Source: Calliopsis andreniformis
Lineage: Eukaryota; Arthropoda; Insecta; Hymenoptera; Andrenidae
Assembly: GCF_051401765.1 (NCBI RefSeq)
Contig: NW_027480429.1
Span: 9,180,157 to 9,244,156 of the forward strand
DNA length: 64,000 nucleotides
Reading direction: 5' to 3'
In this document: piece by piece, positions 23,531 to 36,763 of the stretch
Position numbering within the stretch: position 1 is the stretch's first letter
How the letters are laid out: each line of letters starts with the position of its first letter
The notes under the pieces: generated by a model
Databases searched by the model: none
The model's input: the letters and a program-made list of their open reading frames with translations, nothing else
What the model was told of the DNA's origin: nothing
Program-made: the position numbers and the translations under genes

Positions 23531-26500
23531 GTGGTGGAGCAACGCCCTAGAGTGAAGCCTAGGCTGCCCGGAAAGTAGAAATGACCATTACTTTCATACT
23601 GGTTGCAATTATTCGTTTTATATGATGGAAAAACTGTTGTATTTATATTGTATTTTATGCTTCTGGCGTTCACTTCTTAGGCCCTAACTATTCGATCTGG
23701 TGGAACAACGGCCTGGGGTGAAGCCTAGGTTGCCCGGAACGTAGAAATGACCATAACTTTTACACTGGTAGCAATTATTCGTTTTATACAATGGAAAAAC
23801 TGTTCTATTTATTTTGTATTTAATGCTTCGGGCGTTGGCTTCTAGGGCCCTAACAGTTTGACCTGGTGGAGCGACGCCCTAGAGTGAAACCTAGGTTGCC
23901 CGGAACGTAGCAATGACCACAACCTTCACACTGGTTGCTATTATTCGTTTTATACGATGGAAAAACTGTTATATTTATATTGTATTTTATTCTTCTGGCG
24001 TTCACTTCTTAGGCCCGAACTATTCGATCTGGTGGAACAACGCCCTAGGGTGAAGCCTAGGTTGCCCGGAACGTAGAAATGACCATTACTTTCACACTGT
24101 TTGCAATTACTCCTTTTATACAATGGAAAAGCTGTTGTATTTATATCGTATTTTATGCTTCTGGCGCTGACATCCAAGGACCTAACTATTCGATCCGGTG
24201 GAGCAGCGCCCTAGAGTGAAGCCTAGGTTTCTCGGAATGTAGAAATGACCATTACTTTCACACTGGTTGCAATCATTCGTTTTATACGATGCAGGAGCTG
24301 TTGTTTTTATATTGTATTTTATGCCTCTGGCGTTGACTTCTAAGGCCGTAGCTATTAGATGTGGTGGAGCAACGCCCTAGAGTGACGCCTAGGGTGCTCG
24401 GGACGTAGAAATGACCATTACTTTCACACTGGTTGCAATTATTCGTTTTATACGATGGAAAAGCTGTTGTATTTATATTGTATTTCATGCTTCTGGCGTT
24501 TACTTCTAAGGCCCTAGCTATTCGATCTAGTGGAGCAACGCCCTAGAGTGAAGCCTAGGTTGCCCGGGAAGTAGAAATGACCATTACTTTCATACTGGTT
24601 GCAATTATTCGTTTTATATGATGGAAAAACTGTTGTATTTATATTGTATTTTATGCTTCTGGCGTTCACTTCTTAGGCCCTAACTATTCGATTTGGTGAA
24701 ACAACGGCCTGGGGCGAAGCCTAGGTTGCCCGGAACGTAGAAATGACCATAACTTTTACACTGGTAGCAATTATTCGTTTTATACAATGGAAAAACTGTT
24801 CTATTTATTTTGTATTTTATGCTTCGGGCGTTGACTTCTAAGGCCCTAACAGTTTGATCTGGTGGAGCAACGCCCTACAGTGAAGGCTAGGTTGCCCGGT
24901 ACGTAGAAATGACCATAACCTTCATACTGGTTGCAATTATTCGTTTTTTATGATGGAAAAACTGTTGTATTTATATTGTATTTTATGCTTCGGGCATTGA
25001 CTTCTAAGGCCCTAACTATTCAATCTGTTGGAGCAACGCCCTAGGACGAAGCCTAGGTTGCCCGGAAAGTAGAAATGACCATAACTTTCACACTGGTAGC
25101 AATTATTCGTTTTATACAATGGAAAAACTGTTCTATTTATTCTGTATTTTATGGTTCGGGCGTTGACTTCTAAGGCCCTAACTGTTTGATGTGGTGGAGC
25201 AACGCCCTACAGTGAAGCCTAGCTTGCCCGGAACGTAGAAATGACCATAACATTAACACTGGTTGCTATTATTCGTTTTATACGATGGAAAAACTGTTAG
25301 ATTTATATTGTATTTTATGCTTCTGGCGTTCACTTCTTAGGCCCTAACTATTCGATCTGGTGGAACAACACCGTAGAGTGAAGCCTAGGTTGCCCGGAAC
25401 ATAGAAATGACCATTACTTCCACCCTGTTTGCAATTACTCCTTTTATACAATGGAAAAGCTGTTGTATTTATATCGTATTTTATGCTTCTGGCGTTGACA
25501 TCTAAGGACCTAACTATTCGATCTGGTGCAGCAGCACCCTAGCGTGAAGCCTAGGTTGCTCGGAATGTAGAAATGACCATTACTTTCACACTGGTTGCAA
25601 TCATTCGTTTTATACGATGGAAACACTGTTGTATTTATACTGTATTTTATGCCTCTGGCGTTGACTTCTAAGGCCGTAGCTATTAGATGTGGTGGAGCAA
25701 CGCCCCAGAGTGACGCCTAGGGTGCTCGGAACGTAGAAATGACCATTACTTTCACACTGGTTGCAATTATTCGTTTTATACGATGGAAAAACTGTTGCAT
25801 TTATATTGTATTTTATGCTTCTGGCGTTCACTTCTTAGGCCCTAACTATTCGATCTGGTGGAGCAACGCCCTAGAGTGAAGCCTAGGTTGCCCGGAACGT
25901 AGAAATGACCGTCACTTTCAAGCTGGTTGCAATTATTCGTTTTATATGATGGAAAAACTGTTGTATTTATATTGTATTTTATGCTTCTGGCGTTCACTTC
26001 TAGGCCCTAACTATTCGATCTGGTGGAGCAACGGCCTGGGGTGAAGCCTAGGTTGCCCGGAACGTAGAAATGACCATAACTTTTACACTGGCAGCAATTA
26101 TTCGTTTTATACAATGGAAAAACTGTTCTATTTATTTTGTATTTAATGCTTCGGGCGTTGGCTTCTAGGGCCCTAACAGTTTGACCTGGTGGAGCGACGC
26201 CCTAGAGTGAAACCTAGGTTGCCCGGAACGTAGCAATGACCACAACCTTCACACTGGTTGCTATTATTCGTTTTATACGATGGAAAAACTGTTATATTTA
26301 TATTGTATTTTATTCTTCTGGCGTTCACTTCTTAGGCCCGAACTATTCGATCTGGTGGAACAACGCCCTAGGGTGAAGCCTAGGTTGCCCGGAACGTAGA
26401 ATTGACCATAACGTTTACACTGGTAGCAATTATTCGTTTTATACAATGGAAAAGCTGTTGTATTTATATCGTATTTTATGCTTCGGGCATTGACTTCTAA

Positions 26501-27180
26501 GGCCCTAACTATTCAATCTGTTGGAGCAACGCCCTAGGATGAAGCCTAGGTTGCCCGGAAAGTAGAAATGACCATAACTTTCACACTGGTAGCAATTATT
26601 CGTTTTATACAATGGAAAAACTGTTCTATTTATACTGTATTTTATGTTTCGGGCGTTGACTTCTATGCCCTCACTGTTTGATCTGGTGGAGCAACGCCCT
26701 AGAGTGAAGCCTAGCTTGCCCGGAACGTAGAAATGACCATAACATTAACACTGGTTGCTATTATTCGTTTGATACGATGGAAAAACTGTTATATTTATAT
26801 TGTATTTTATGCTTCTGGCGTTCACTTCTTAGGCCCTAACTATTCGATCTGGTGGAACAACACCGTAGAGTGAAGCCTAGGTTGCCCGGAACGTAGAAAT
26901 GACCATTACTTTCACACTGTTTGCAATTACTCCTTTTATACAATGGAAAAGCTGTTGTATTTATATCGTATTTTATGCTTCTGGCGTTGACATCTAAGGA
27001 CCTAACTATTCGATCTGGTGCAGCAGCGCCCTAGCGTGTATCCTAGGTTTCTCGGAATGTAGAAATGATCATTACTTTCACACTGGTTGCAATCATTCGT
27101 TTTATACGATGAAAAGCTGTTGTATTTATACTGTATTTTATGCCTCTGGCGTTGACTTCTAAGGCCGTAGCTATTAGATG
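23531..27180. repeat. 22-monomer unit, copy 2
   Basis: Near-identical copy of 19,880-23,530, with similarity continuing to about 27,725 before switching to GTAGAATTGACC. The first monomer is a hybrid: its front ends at AGCTATTAGATGTGG and its back matches the AAGCCTAGGCTGCCCGG class. It gained its own deletion, CACTTCTAGGCC instead of CACTTCTTAGGCC, near 25,998. That deletion marks all later descendants. Confidence 0.85.
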
Positions 27181-28211
27181 TGGTGGAGCAACGCCCTAGA
27201 GTGAAGCCTAGGCTGCCCGGAAAGTAGAAATGACCATTACTTTCATACTGGTTGCAATTATTCGTTTTATATGATGGAAAAACTGTTGTATTTATATTGT
27301 ATTTTATGCTTCTGGCGTTCACTTCTTAGGCCCTAACTATTCGATCTGGTGGAACAACGGCCTGGGGTGAAGCCTAGGTTGCCCGGAACGTAGAAATGAC
27401 CATAACTTTTACACTGGTAGCAATTATTCGTTTTATACAATGGAAAAACTGTTCTATTTATTTTGTATTTAATGCTTCGGGCGTTGGCTTCTAGGGCCCT
27501 AACAGTTTGACCTGGTGGAGCGACGCCCTAGAGTGAAACCTAGGTTGCCCGGAACGTAGCAATGACCACAACCTTCACACTGGTTGCTATTATTCGTTTT
27601 ATACGATGGAAAAACTGTTATATTTATATTGTATTTTATTCTTCTGGCGTTCACTTCTTAGGCCCGAACTATTCGATCTGGTGGAACAACGCCCTAGGGT
27701 GAAGCCTAGGTTGCCCGGAACGTAGAATTGACCATAACGTTTACACTGGTAGCAATTATTCGTTTTATACAATGGAAAAACTGTTGTATTTATTTTGTAT
27801 TTTATGATTCGGGCGTTGACTTCTAAGGCCCTAACTGTTTGATCTGGTGGAGCAACGCCCTAGAGTGAAGACTAGGTTGCCCGGTACGTAGAAATGACCA
27901 TCACTTTCAAACTGGTTGCAATTATTCGTTTTATACGATGGAAAAGCTGTTGTATTTATATCGTATTTTATGCTTCTGGCGTTGACTTCTTAGGCCCTAA
28001 CTATACCATCAGGCGGAACAACGCCCTAGCGTGAAGCCTAGGTTGCCCGGCAAGTAGAAATGACCATAACTTTCACACTGGCGGCAATTATTCGTTTTAT
28101 ACGATGGAAAAACTGTTCTATTTATCTTGTATTTTATGCTTCGGGCTTTGACTTCTAAAGCCCTAACTATTAGATCTGGTGGAGCAACGCCCTCGAGTGA
28201 AGCGTAGGTTG
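24895..28211. repeat. 20-monomer unit, copy 1 (3,317 bp)
   Basis: Repeated at +3,317 bp, equal to 20 x 166 minus three. The three missing bases are the deletions at about 25,998 (CTTCTAGG), 26,663 (TTCTATGCC) and 27,108 (GATGAAAAG). The first ~800 bp differ from the later copies at several sites, such as CTACAGTG versus CTAGAGTG and GAACATAG versus GAACGTAG. I saw no difference from about 25,710 on. Confidence 0.87.
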
Positions 28212-31200
28212 CCCGGTACATAGAAATGACCATAACCTTCATACTGGTTGCAATTATTCGTTTTTTATGATGGAAAAACTGTTGTATTTATATTGTATTT
28301 TATGCTTCGGGCATTGACTTCTAAGGCCCTAACTATTCAATCTGTTGGAGCAACGCCCTAGGATGAAGCCTAGGTTGCCCGGAAAGTAGAAATGACCATA
28401 ACTTTCACACTGGTAGCAATTATTCGTTTTATACAATGGAAAAACTGTTCTATTTATTCTGTATTTTATGGTTCGGGCGTTGACTTCTAAGGCCCTAACT
28501 GTTTGATGTGGTGGAGCAACGCCCTAGAGTGAAGCCTAGCTTGCCCGGAACGTAGAAATGACCATAACATTAACACTGGTTGCTATTATTCGTTTTATAC
28601 GATGGAAAAACTGTTAGATTTATATTGTATTTTATGCTTCTGGCGTTCACTTCTTAGGCCCTAACTATTCGATCTGGTGGAACAACACCGTAGAGTGAAG
28701 CCTAGGTTGCCCGGAACGTAGAAATGACCATTACTTCCACACTGTTTGCAATTACTCCTTTTATACAATGGAAAAGCTGTTGTATTTATATCGTATTTTA
28801 TGCTTCTGGCGTTGACATCTAAGGACCTATCTATTCGATCTGGTGCAGCAGCACCCTAGCGTGAAGCCTAGGTTGCTCGGAATGTAGAAATGACCATTAC
28901 TTTCACACTGGTTGCAATCATTCGTTTTATACGATGGAAACACTGTTGTATTTATACTGTATTTTATGCCTCTGGCGTTGACTTCTAAGGCCGTAGCTAT
29001 TAGATGTGGTGGAGCAACGCCCCAGAGTTACGCCTAGGGTGCTCGGAACGTAGAAATGACCATTACTTTCACACTGGTTGCAATTATTCGTTTTATACGA
29101 TGGAAAAACTGTTGCATTTATATTGTATTTTATGCTTCTGGCGTTCACTTCTTAGGCCCTAACTATTCGATCTGGTGGAGCAACGCCCTAGAGTGAAGCC
29201 TAGGTTGCCCGGAACGTAGAAATGACCGTCACTTTCAAGCTGGTTGCAATTATTCGTTTTATATGATGGAAAAACTGTTGTATTTATATTGTATTTTATG
29301 CTTCTGGCGTTCACTTCTAGGCCCTAACTATTCGATCTGGTGGAGCAACGGCCTGGGGTGAAGCCTAGGTTGCCCGGAACGTAGAAATGACCATAACTTT
29401 TACACTGGCAGCAATTATTCGTTTTATACAATGGAAAAACTGTTCTATTTATTTTGTATTTAATGCTTCGGGCGTTGGCTTCTAGGGCCCTAACAGTTTG
29501 ACCTGGTGGAGCGACGCCCTAGAGTGAAACCTAGGTTGCCCGGAACGTAGCAATGACCACAACCTTCACACTGGTTGCTATTATTCGTTTTATACGATGG
29601 AAAAACTGTTATATTTATATTGTATTTTATTCTTCTGGCGTTCACTTCTTAGGCCCGAACTATTCGATCTGGTGGAACAACGCCCTAGGGTGAAGCCTAG
29701 GTTGCCCGGAACGTAGAATTGACCATAACGTTTACACTGGTAGCAATTATTCGTTTTATACAATGGAAAAGCTGTTGTATTTATATCGTATTTTATGCTT
29801 CGGGCATTGACTTCTAAGGCCCTAACTATTCAATCTGTTGGAGCAACGCCCTAGGATGAAGCCTAGGTTGCCCGGAAAGTAGAAATGACCATAACTTTCA
29901 CACTGGTAGCAATTATTCGTTTTATACAATGGAAAAACTGTTCTATTTATACTGTATTTTATGTTTCGGGCGTTGACTTCTATGCCCTCACTGTTTGATC
30001 TGGTGGAGCAACGCCCTAGAGTGAAGCCTAGCTTGCCCGGAACGTAGAAATGACCATAACATTAACACTGGTTGCTATTATTCGTTTGATACGATGGAAA
30101 AACTGTTATATTTATATTGTATTTTATGCTTCTGGCGTTCACTTCTTAGGCCCTAACTATTCGATCTGGTGGAACAACACCGTAGAGTGAAGCCTAGGTT
30201 GCCCGGAACGTAGAAATGACCATTACTTTCACACTGTTTGCAATTACTCCTTTTATACAATGGAAAAGCTGTTGTATTTATATCGTATTTTATGCTTCTG
30301 GCGTTGACATCTAAGGACCTAACTATTCGATCTGGTGCAGCAGCGCCCTAGCGTGTATCCTAGGTTTCTCGGAATGTAGAAATGATCATTACTTTCACAC
30401 TGGTTGCAATCATTCGTTTTATACGATGAAAAGCTGTTGTATTTATACTGTATTTTATGCCTCTGGCGTTGACTTCTAAGGCCGTAGCTATTAGATGTGG
30501 TGGAGCAACGCCCTAGAGTGAAGCCTAGGCTGCCCGGAAAGTAGAAATGACCATTACTTTCATACTGGTTGCAATTATTCGTTTTATATGATGGAAAAAC
30601 TGTTGTATTTATATTGTATTTTATGCTTCTGGCGTTCACTTCTTAGGCCCTAACTATTCGATCTGGTGGAACAACGGCCTGGGGTGAAGCCTAGGTTGCC
30701 CGGAACGTAGAAATGACCATAACTTTTACACTGGTAGCAATTATTCGTTTTATACAATGGAAAAACTGTTCTATTTATTTTGTATTTAATGCTTCGGGCG
30801 TTGGCTTCTAGGGCCCTAACAGTTTGACCTGGTGGAGCGACGCCCTAGAGTGAAACCTAGGTTGCCCGGAACGTAGCAATGACCACAACCTTCACACTGG
30901 TTGCTATTATTCGTTTTATACGATGGAAAAACTGTTATATTTATATTGTATTTTATTCTTCTGGCGTTCACTTCTTAGGCCCGAACTATTCGATCTGGTG
31001 GAACAACGCCCTAGGGTGAAGCCTAGGTTGCCCGGAACGTAGAATTGACCATAACGTTTACACTGGTAGCAATTATTCGTTTTATACAATGGAAAAACTG
31101 TTGTATTTATTTTGTATTTTATGATTCGGGCGTTGACTTCTAAGGCCCTAACTGTTTGATCTGGTGGAGCAACGCCCTAGAGTGAAGACTAGGTTGCCCG

Positions 31201-31528
31201 GTACGTAGAAATGACCATCACTTTCAAACTGGTTGCAATTATTCGTTTTATACGATGGAAAAGCTGTTGTATTTATATCGTATTTTATGCTTCTGGCGTT
31301 GACTTCTTAGGCCCTAACTATACCATCAGGCGGAACAACGCCCTAGCGTGAAGCCTAGGTTGCCCGGCAAGTAGAAATGACCATAACTTTCACACTGGCG
31401 GCAATTATTCGTTTTATACGATGGAAAAACTGTTCTATTTATCTTGTATTTTATGCTTCGGGCTTTGACTTCTAAAGCCCTAACTATTAGATCTGGTGGA
31501 GCAACGCCCTCGAGTGAAGCGTAGGTTG
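28212..31528. repeat. 20-monomer unit, copy 2 (3,317 bp)
   Basis: Central copy of the 3,317-bp unit. It contains the same three one-base deletions, at about 29,317, 29,980 and 30,425. It shares GAGTTACGCC and GGACCTATCTATTCG with copy 3 but not with copy 1, so copies 2 and 3 are the closer pair. From about 28,741 onward it is also the source or sister of 34,051-36,763. Confidence 0.88.
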
Positions 31529-32570
31529 CCCGGTACATAGAAATGACCATAACCTTCATACTGGTTGCAATTATTCGTTTTTTATGATGGAAAAACTGTT
31601 GTATTTATATTGTATTTTATGCTTCGGGCATTGACTTCTAAGGCCCTAACTATTCAATCTGTTGGAGCAACGCCCTAGGATGAAGCCTAGGTTGCCCGGA
31701 AAGTAGAAATGACCATAACTTTCACACTGGTAGCAATTATTCGTTTTATACAATGGAAAAACTGTTCTATTTATTCTGTATTTTATGGTTCGGGCGTTGA
31801 CTTCTAAGGCCCTAACTGTTTGATGTGGTGGAGCAACGCCCTAGAGTGAAGCCTAGCTTGCCCGGAACGTAGAAATGACCATAACATTAACACTGGTTGC
31901 TATTATTCGTTTTATACGATGGAAAAACTGTTAGATTTATATTGTATTTTATGCTTCTGGCGTTCACTTCTTAGGCCCTAACTATTCGATCTGGTGGAAC
32001 AACACCGTAGAGTGAAGCCTAGGTTGCCCGGAACGTAGAAATGACCATTACTTCCACACTGTTTGCAATTACTCCTTTTATACAATGGAAAAGCTGTTGT
32101 ATTTATATCGTATTTTATGCTTCTGGCGTTGACATCTAAGGACCTATCTATTCGATCTGGTGCAGCAGCACCCTAGCGTGAAGCCTAGGTTGCTCGGAAT
32201 GTAGAAATGACCATTACTTTCACACTGGTTGCAATCATTCGTTTTATACGATGGAAACACTGTTGTATTTATACTGTATTTTATGCCTCTGGCGTTGACT
32301 TCTAAGGCCGTAGCTATTAGATGTGGTGGAGCAACGCCCCAGAGTTACGCCTAGGGTGCTCGGAACGTAGAAATGACCATTACTTTCACACTGGTTGCAA
32401 TTATTCGTTTTATACGATGGAAAAACTGTTGCATTTATATTGTATTTTATGCTTCTGGCGTTCACTTCTTAGGCCCTAACTATTCGATCTGGTGGTGCAA
32501 CGCCCTAGAGTGAAGCCTAGGTTGCCCGGAACGTAGAAATGACCGTCACTTTCAAGCTGGTTGCAATTAA
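31529..32570. repeat. 20-monomer unit, truncated copy 3
   Basis: Continues copy 2 at +3,317 bp for about six monomers. Beyond about 32,570 it reads GCAATTAATCATGTTATACG instead of the ATTATTCGTTTTATATG form. The changes GAGTTACGCC and GGTGGTGCAACG mark this stretch. It is copied again at 36,764-37,593 (+4,977) and at 41,300-42,360 (+9,789). Confidence 0.85.
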
Positions 32571-34050
32571 TCATGTTATACGATGGAAAAACTGTTGTAT
32601 TTTTATTGCATTTTATGCTTCGGGCATTGACTTCTAAGGCCATAACTATTCAATCTGCTGGAGCAACGCCCTAGGGTGAAGCCTAGGTTGCCCGGAAAGT
32701 AGAAATGACCATAACTTTCACACTGGTTGCAATTATTCGTTTTATACGATGGAAAAACTGTTGCATTTATATTGTATTTTATGCTTCTGGCGTTCACTTC
32801 TTAGGCCCTAACTATTCGATCTGGTGGAACAACGGCCTAGGGTGAAGCCTAGGTTGCCCGGAACGTAGAAATGACCATAACTTTTACACTGGTAGCAATT
32901 AATCGTTTTATAGAATGGAAAAACTGTTCTATTTATTTTGTATTTAATGCTTCGGGCGTTGGCTTCTAGGGCCCTAACAGTTTGATCTGGTGGTGCGACG
33001 CCCTAGAGTGAAACCTAGGTTGCCCGGAACGTAGCAATGACCACAAGTTTCGCACTGGTTGCTATTATTCGTTTTATACGATGGAAAAACTGATATATTT
33101 ATATTGTATTTTATTCTTCTGGCGTGCACTTCTTAGGCCCGAACTATTCGATCTGCTGGAACAACGCCCTAGGGTGAAGCCTAGGTTGCCCGGAACGTAG
33201 AATTGACCATAACGTTTACACTGGTTGCTATTATTCGTTTTATACGATGGAAAAACTGTTAGATTTATATTGTATTTTATGCTTCGGGCATTGACTTCTA
33301 AGGCCCTAACTATTCAATCTGGTGCAGCAGCGCCCTAGCGTGAAGCCTAGGTTGCTCGGAATGTAGAAATGACCATTACTTTCACACTGGTTGCAATCAT
33401 TCGTTTTATACGATGGAAAAGCTGTTGTATTTATACTGTATTTTATGCCTCTGGCGTTGACTTCTAAGGCCGTAGCTATTAGATGTGGTGGAGCAACGCC
33501 CTAGAGTGACGCCTAGGGTGCTCGGAACGTAGAAATGACCATTACTTTCACACTGGTTGCAATTATTCGTTTTATACGATGGAAAAACTGTTGTATTTAT
33601 ATCGTATTTTATGCTTCTGGCGTTGACTTCTTAGGCCCTAACTATTCCATCAGGCGGAACAACGCCCTAGCGTGAAGCGTAGGTTGCCCGGCAAGTAGAA
33701 ATGACCATTACTTTCATACTGGTTGCAATTATTCGTTTTATATGATGGAAAAACTGTTGTATTTATATTGTATTTTATGCTTCTGGCGTACACTTCTTAG
33801 GCCCTAACTATTCGATCTGGTGGAACAACGGCCTGGGGTGAAGCCTAGGTTGCCCGGAACGTAGAAATGACCATAACTTTTACACTGGTAGCAATTATTC
33901 GTTTTATACAATGGAAAAACTGTTCTATTTATTTTGTATTTAATGCTTCGGGCGTTGGCTTCTAGGGCCCTAACAGTTTGATCTGGTGGTGCGACGCCCT
34001 AGAGTGAAACCTAGGATGCCCGGAACGTAGCAATGACCACAAGTTTCGCA
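32571..34050. repeat. Satellite segment re-sampled from ~24.7 kb upstream
   Basis: About nine monomers. The interval of about 32,870-33,700 aligns to 8,150-8,980 at a shift of 24,722 bp. That equals 149 x 166 minus the 12 one-base deletions lying between them. Several variants appear here for the first time and are then amplified rightward: ACAAGTTTCGCACTGG, AAACTGATATATTT, GGCGTGCACTTC, GGCGTACACTTC and GGTGGTGCGACG. No gene is present. Confidence 0.82.
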
Positions 34051-36763
34051 CTGGTTGCTATTATTCGTTTTATACGATGGAAAAGCTGTTGTATTTATAT
34101 CGTATTTTATGCTTCTGGCGTTGACATCTAAGGACCTATCTATTCGATCTGGTGCAGCAGCACCCTAGCGTGAAGCCTAGGTTGCTCGGAATGTAGAAAT
34201 GACCATTACTTTCACACTGGTTGCAATCATTCGTTTTATACGATGGAAACACTGTTGTATTTATACTGTATTTTATGCCTCTGGCGTTGACTTCTAAGGC
34301 CGTAGCTATTAGATGTGGTGGAGCAACGCCCCAGAGTTACGCCTAGGGTGCTCGGAACGTAGAAATGACCATTACTTTCACACTGGTTGCAATTATTCGT
34401 TTTATACGATGGAAAAACTGTTGCATTTATATTGTATTTTATGCTTCTGGCGTTCACTTCTTAGGCCCTAACTATTCGATCTGGTGGAGCAACGCCCTAG
34501 AGTGAAGCCTAGGTTGCCCGGAACGTAGAAATGACCGTCACTTTCAAGCTGGTTGCAATTATTCGTTTTATATGATGGAAAAACTGTTGTATTTATATTG
34601 TATTTTATGCTTCTGGCGTTCACTTCTAGGCCCTAACTATTCGATCTGGTGGAGCAACGGCCTGGGGTGAAGCCTAGGTTGCCCGGAACGTAGAAATGAC
34701 CATAACTTTTACACTGGCAGCAATTATTCGTTTTATACAATGGAAAAACTGTTCTATTTATTTTGTATTTAATGCTTCGGGCGTTGGCTTCTAGGGCCCT
34801 AACAGTTTGACCTGGTGGAGCGACGCCCTAGAGTGAAACCTAGGTTGCCCGGAACGTAGCAATGACCACAACCTTCACACTGGTTGCTATTATTCGTTTT
34901 ATACGATGGAAAAACTGTTATATTTATATTGTATTTTATTCTTCTGGCGTTCACTTCTTAGGCCCGAACTATTCGATCTGGTGGAACAACGCCCTAGGGT
35001 GAAGCCTAGGTTGCCCGGAACGTAGAATTGACCATAACGTTTACACTGGTAGCAATTATTCGTTTTATACAATGGAAAAGCTGTTGTATTTATATCGTAT
35101 TTTATGCTTCGGGCATTGACTTCTAAGGCCCTAACTATTCAATCTGTTGGAGCAACGCCCTAGGATGAAGCCTAGGTTGCCCGGAAAGTAGAAATGACCA
35201 TAACTTTCACACTGGTAGCAATTATTCGTTTTATACAATGGAAAAACTGTTCTATTTATACTGTATTTTATGTTTCGGGCGTTGACTTCTATGCCCTCAC
35301 TGTTTGATCTGGTGGAGCAACGCCCTAGAGTGAAGCCTAGCTTGCCCGGAACGTAGAAATGACCATAACATTAACACTGGTTGCTATTATTCGTTTGATA
35401 CGATGGAAAAACTGTTATATTTATATTGTATTTTATGCTTCTGGCGTTCACTTCTTAGGCCCTAACTATTCGATCTGGTGGAACAACACCGTAGAGTGAA
35501 GCCTAGGTTGCCCGGAACGTAGAAATGACCATTACTTTCACACTGTTTGCAATTACTCCTTTTATACAATGGAAAAGCTGTTGTATTTATATCGTATTTT
35601 ATGCTTCTGGCGTTGACATCTAAGGACCTAACTATTCGATCTGGTGCAGCAGCGCCCTAGCGTGTATCCTAGGTTTCTCGGAATGTAGAAATGATCATTA
35701 CTTTCACACTGGTTGCAATCATTCGTTTTATACGATGAAAAGCTGTTGTATTTATACTGTATTTTATGCCTCTGGCGTTGACTTCTAAGGCCGTAGCTAT
35801 TAGATGTGGTGGAGCAACGCCCTAGAGTGAAGCCTAGGCTGCCCGGAAAGTAGAAATGACCATTACTTTCATACTGGTTGCAATTATTCGTTTTATATGA
35901 TGGAAAAACTGTTGTATTTATATTGTATTTTATGCTTCTGGCGTTCACTTCTTAGGCCCTAACTATTCGATCTGGTGGAACAACGGCCTGGGGTGAAGCC
36001 TAGGTTGCCCGGAACGTAGAAATGACCATAACTTTTACACTGGTAGCAATTATTCGTTTTATACAATGGAAAAACTGTTCTATTTATTTTGTATTTAATG
36101 CTTCGGGCGTTGGCTTCTAGGGCCCTAACAGTTTGACCTGGTGGAGCGACGCCCTAGAGTGAAACCTAGGTTGCCCGGAACGTAGCAATGACCACAACCT
36201 TCACACTGGTTGCTATTATTCGTTTTATACGATGGAAAAACTGTTATATTTATATTGTATTTTATTCTTCTGGCGTTCACTTCTTAGGCCCGAACTATTC
36301 GATCTGGTGGAACAACGCCCTAGGGTGAAGCCTAGGTTGCCCGGAACGTAGAATTGACCATAACGTTTACACTGGTAGCAATTATTCGTTTTATACAATG
36401 GAAAAACTGTTGTATTTATTTTGTATTTTATGATTCGGGCGTTGACTTCTAAGGCCCTAACTGTTTGATCTGGTGGAGCAACGCCCTAGAGTGAAGACTA
36501 GGTTGCCCGGTACGTAGAAATGACCATCACTTTCAAACTGGTTGCAATTATTCGTTTTATACGATGGAAAAGCTGTTGTATTTATATCGTATTTTATGCT
36601 TCTGGCGTTGACTTCTTAGGCCCTAACTATACCATCAGGCGGAACAACGCCCTAGCGTGAAGCCTAGGTTGCCCGGCAAGTAGAAATGACCATAACTTTC
36701 ACACTGGCGGCAATTATTCGTTTTATACGATGGAAAAACTGTTCTATTTATCTTGTATTTTAT
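34051..36763. repeat. Copy of 28,741-31,454 (shift 5,309 bp)
   Basis: Follows 28,741-31,454 at +5,309 bp (32 x 166 minus three) and retains all three one-base deletions, at about 34,625, 35,288 and 35,734. It stops inside a monomer at about 36,764, where CTTGTATTTTATGC is replaced by CTTGTATTTTATGG. That point lands two monomers further along the source unit. Confidence 0.85.
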
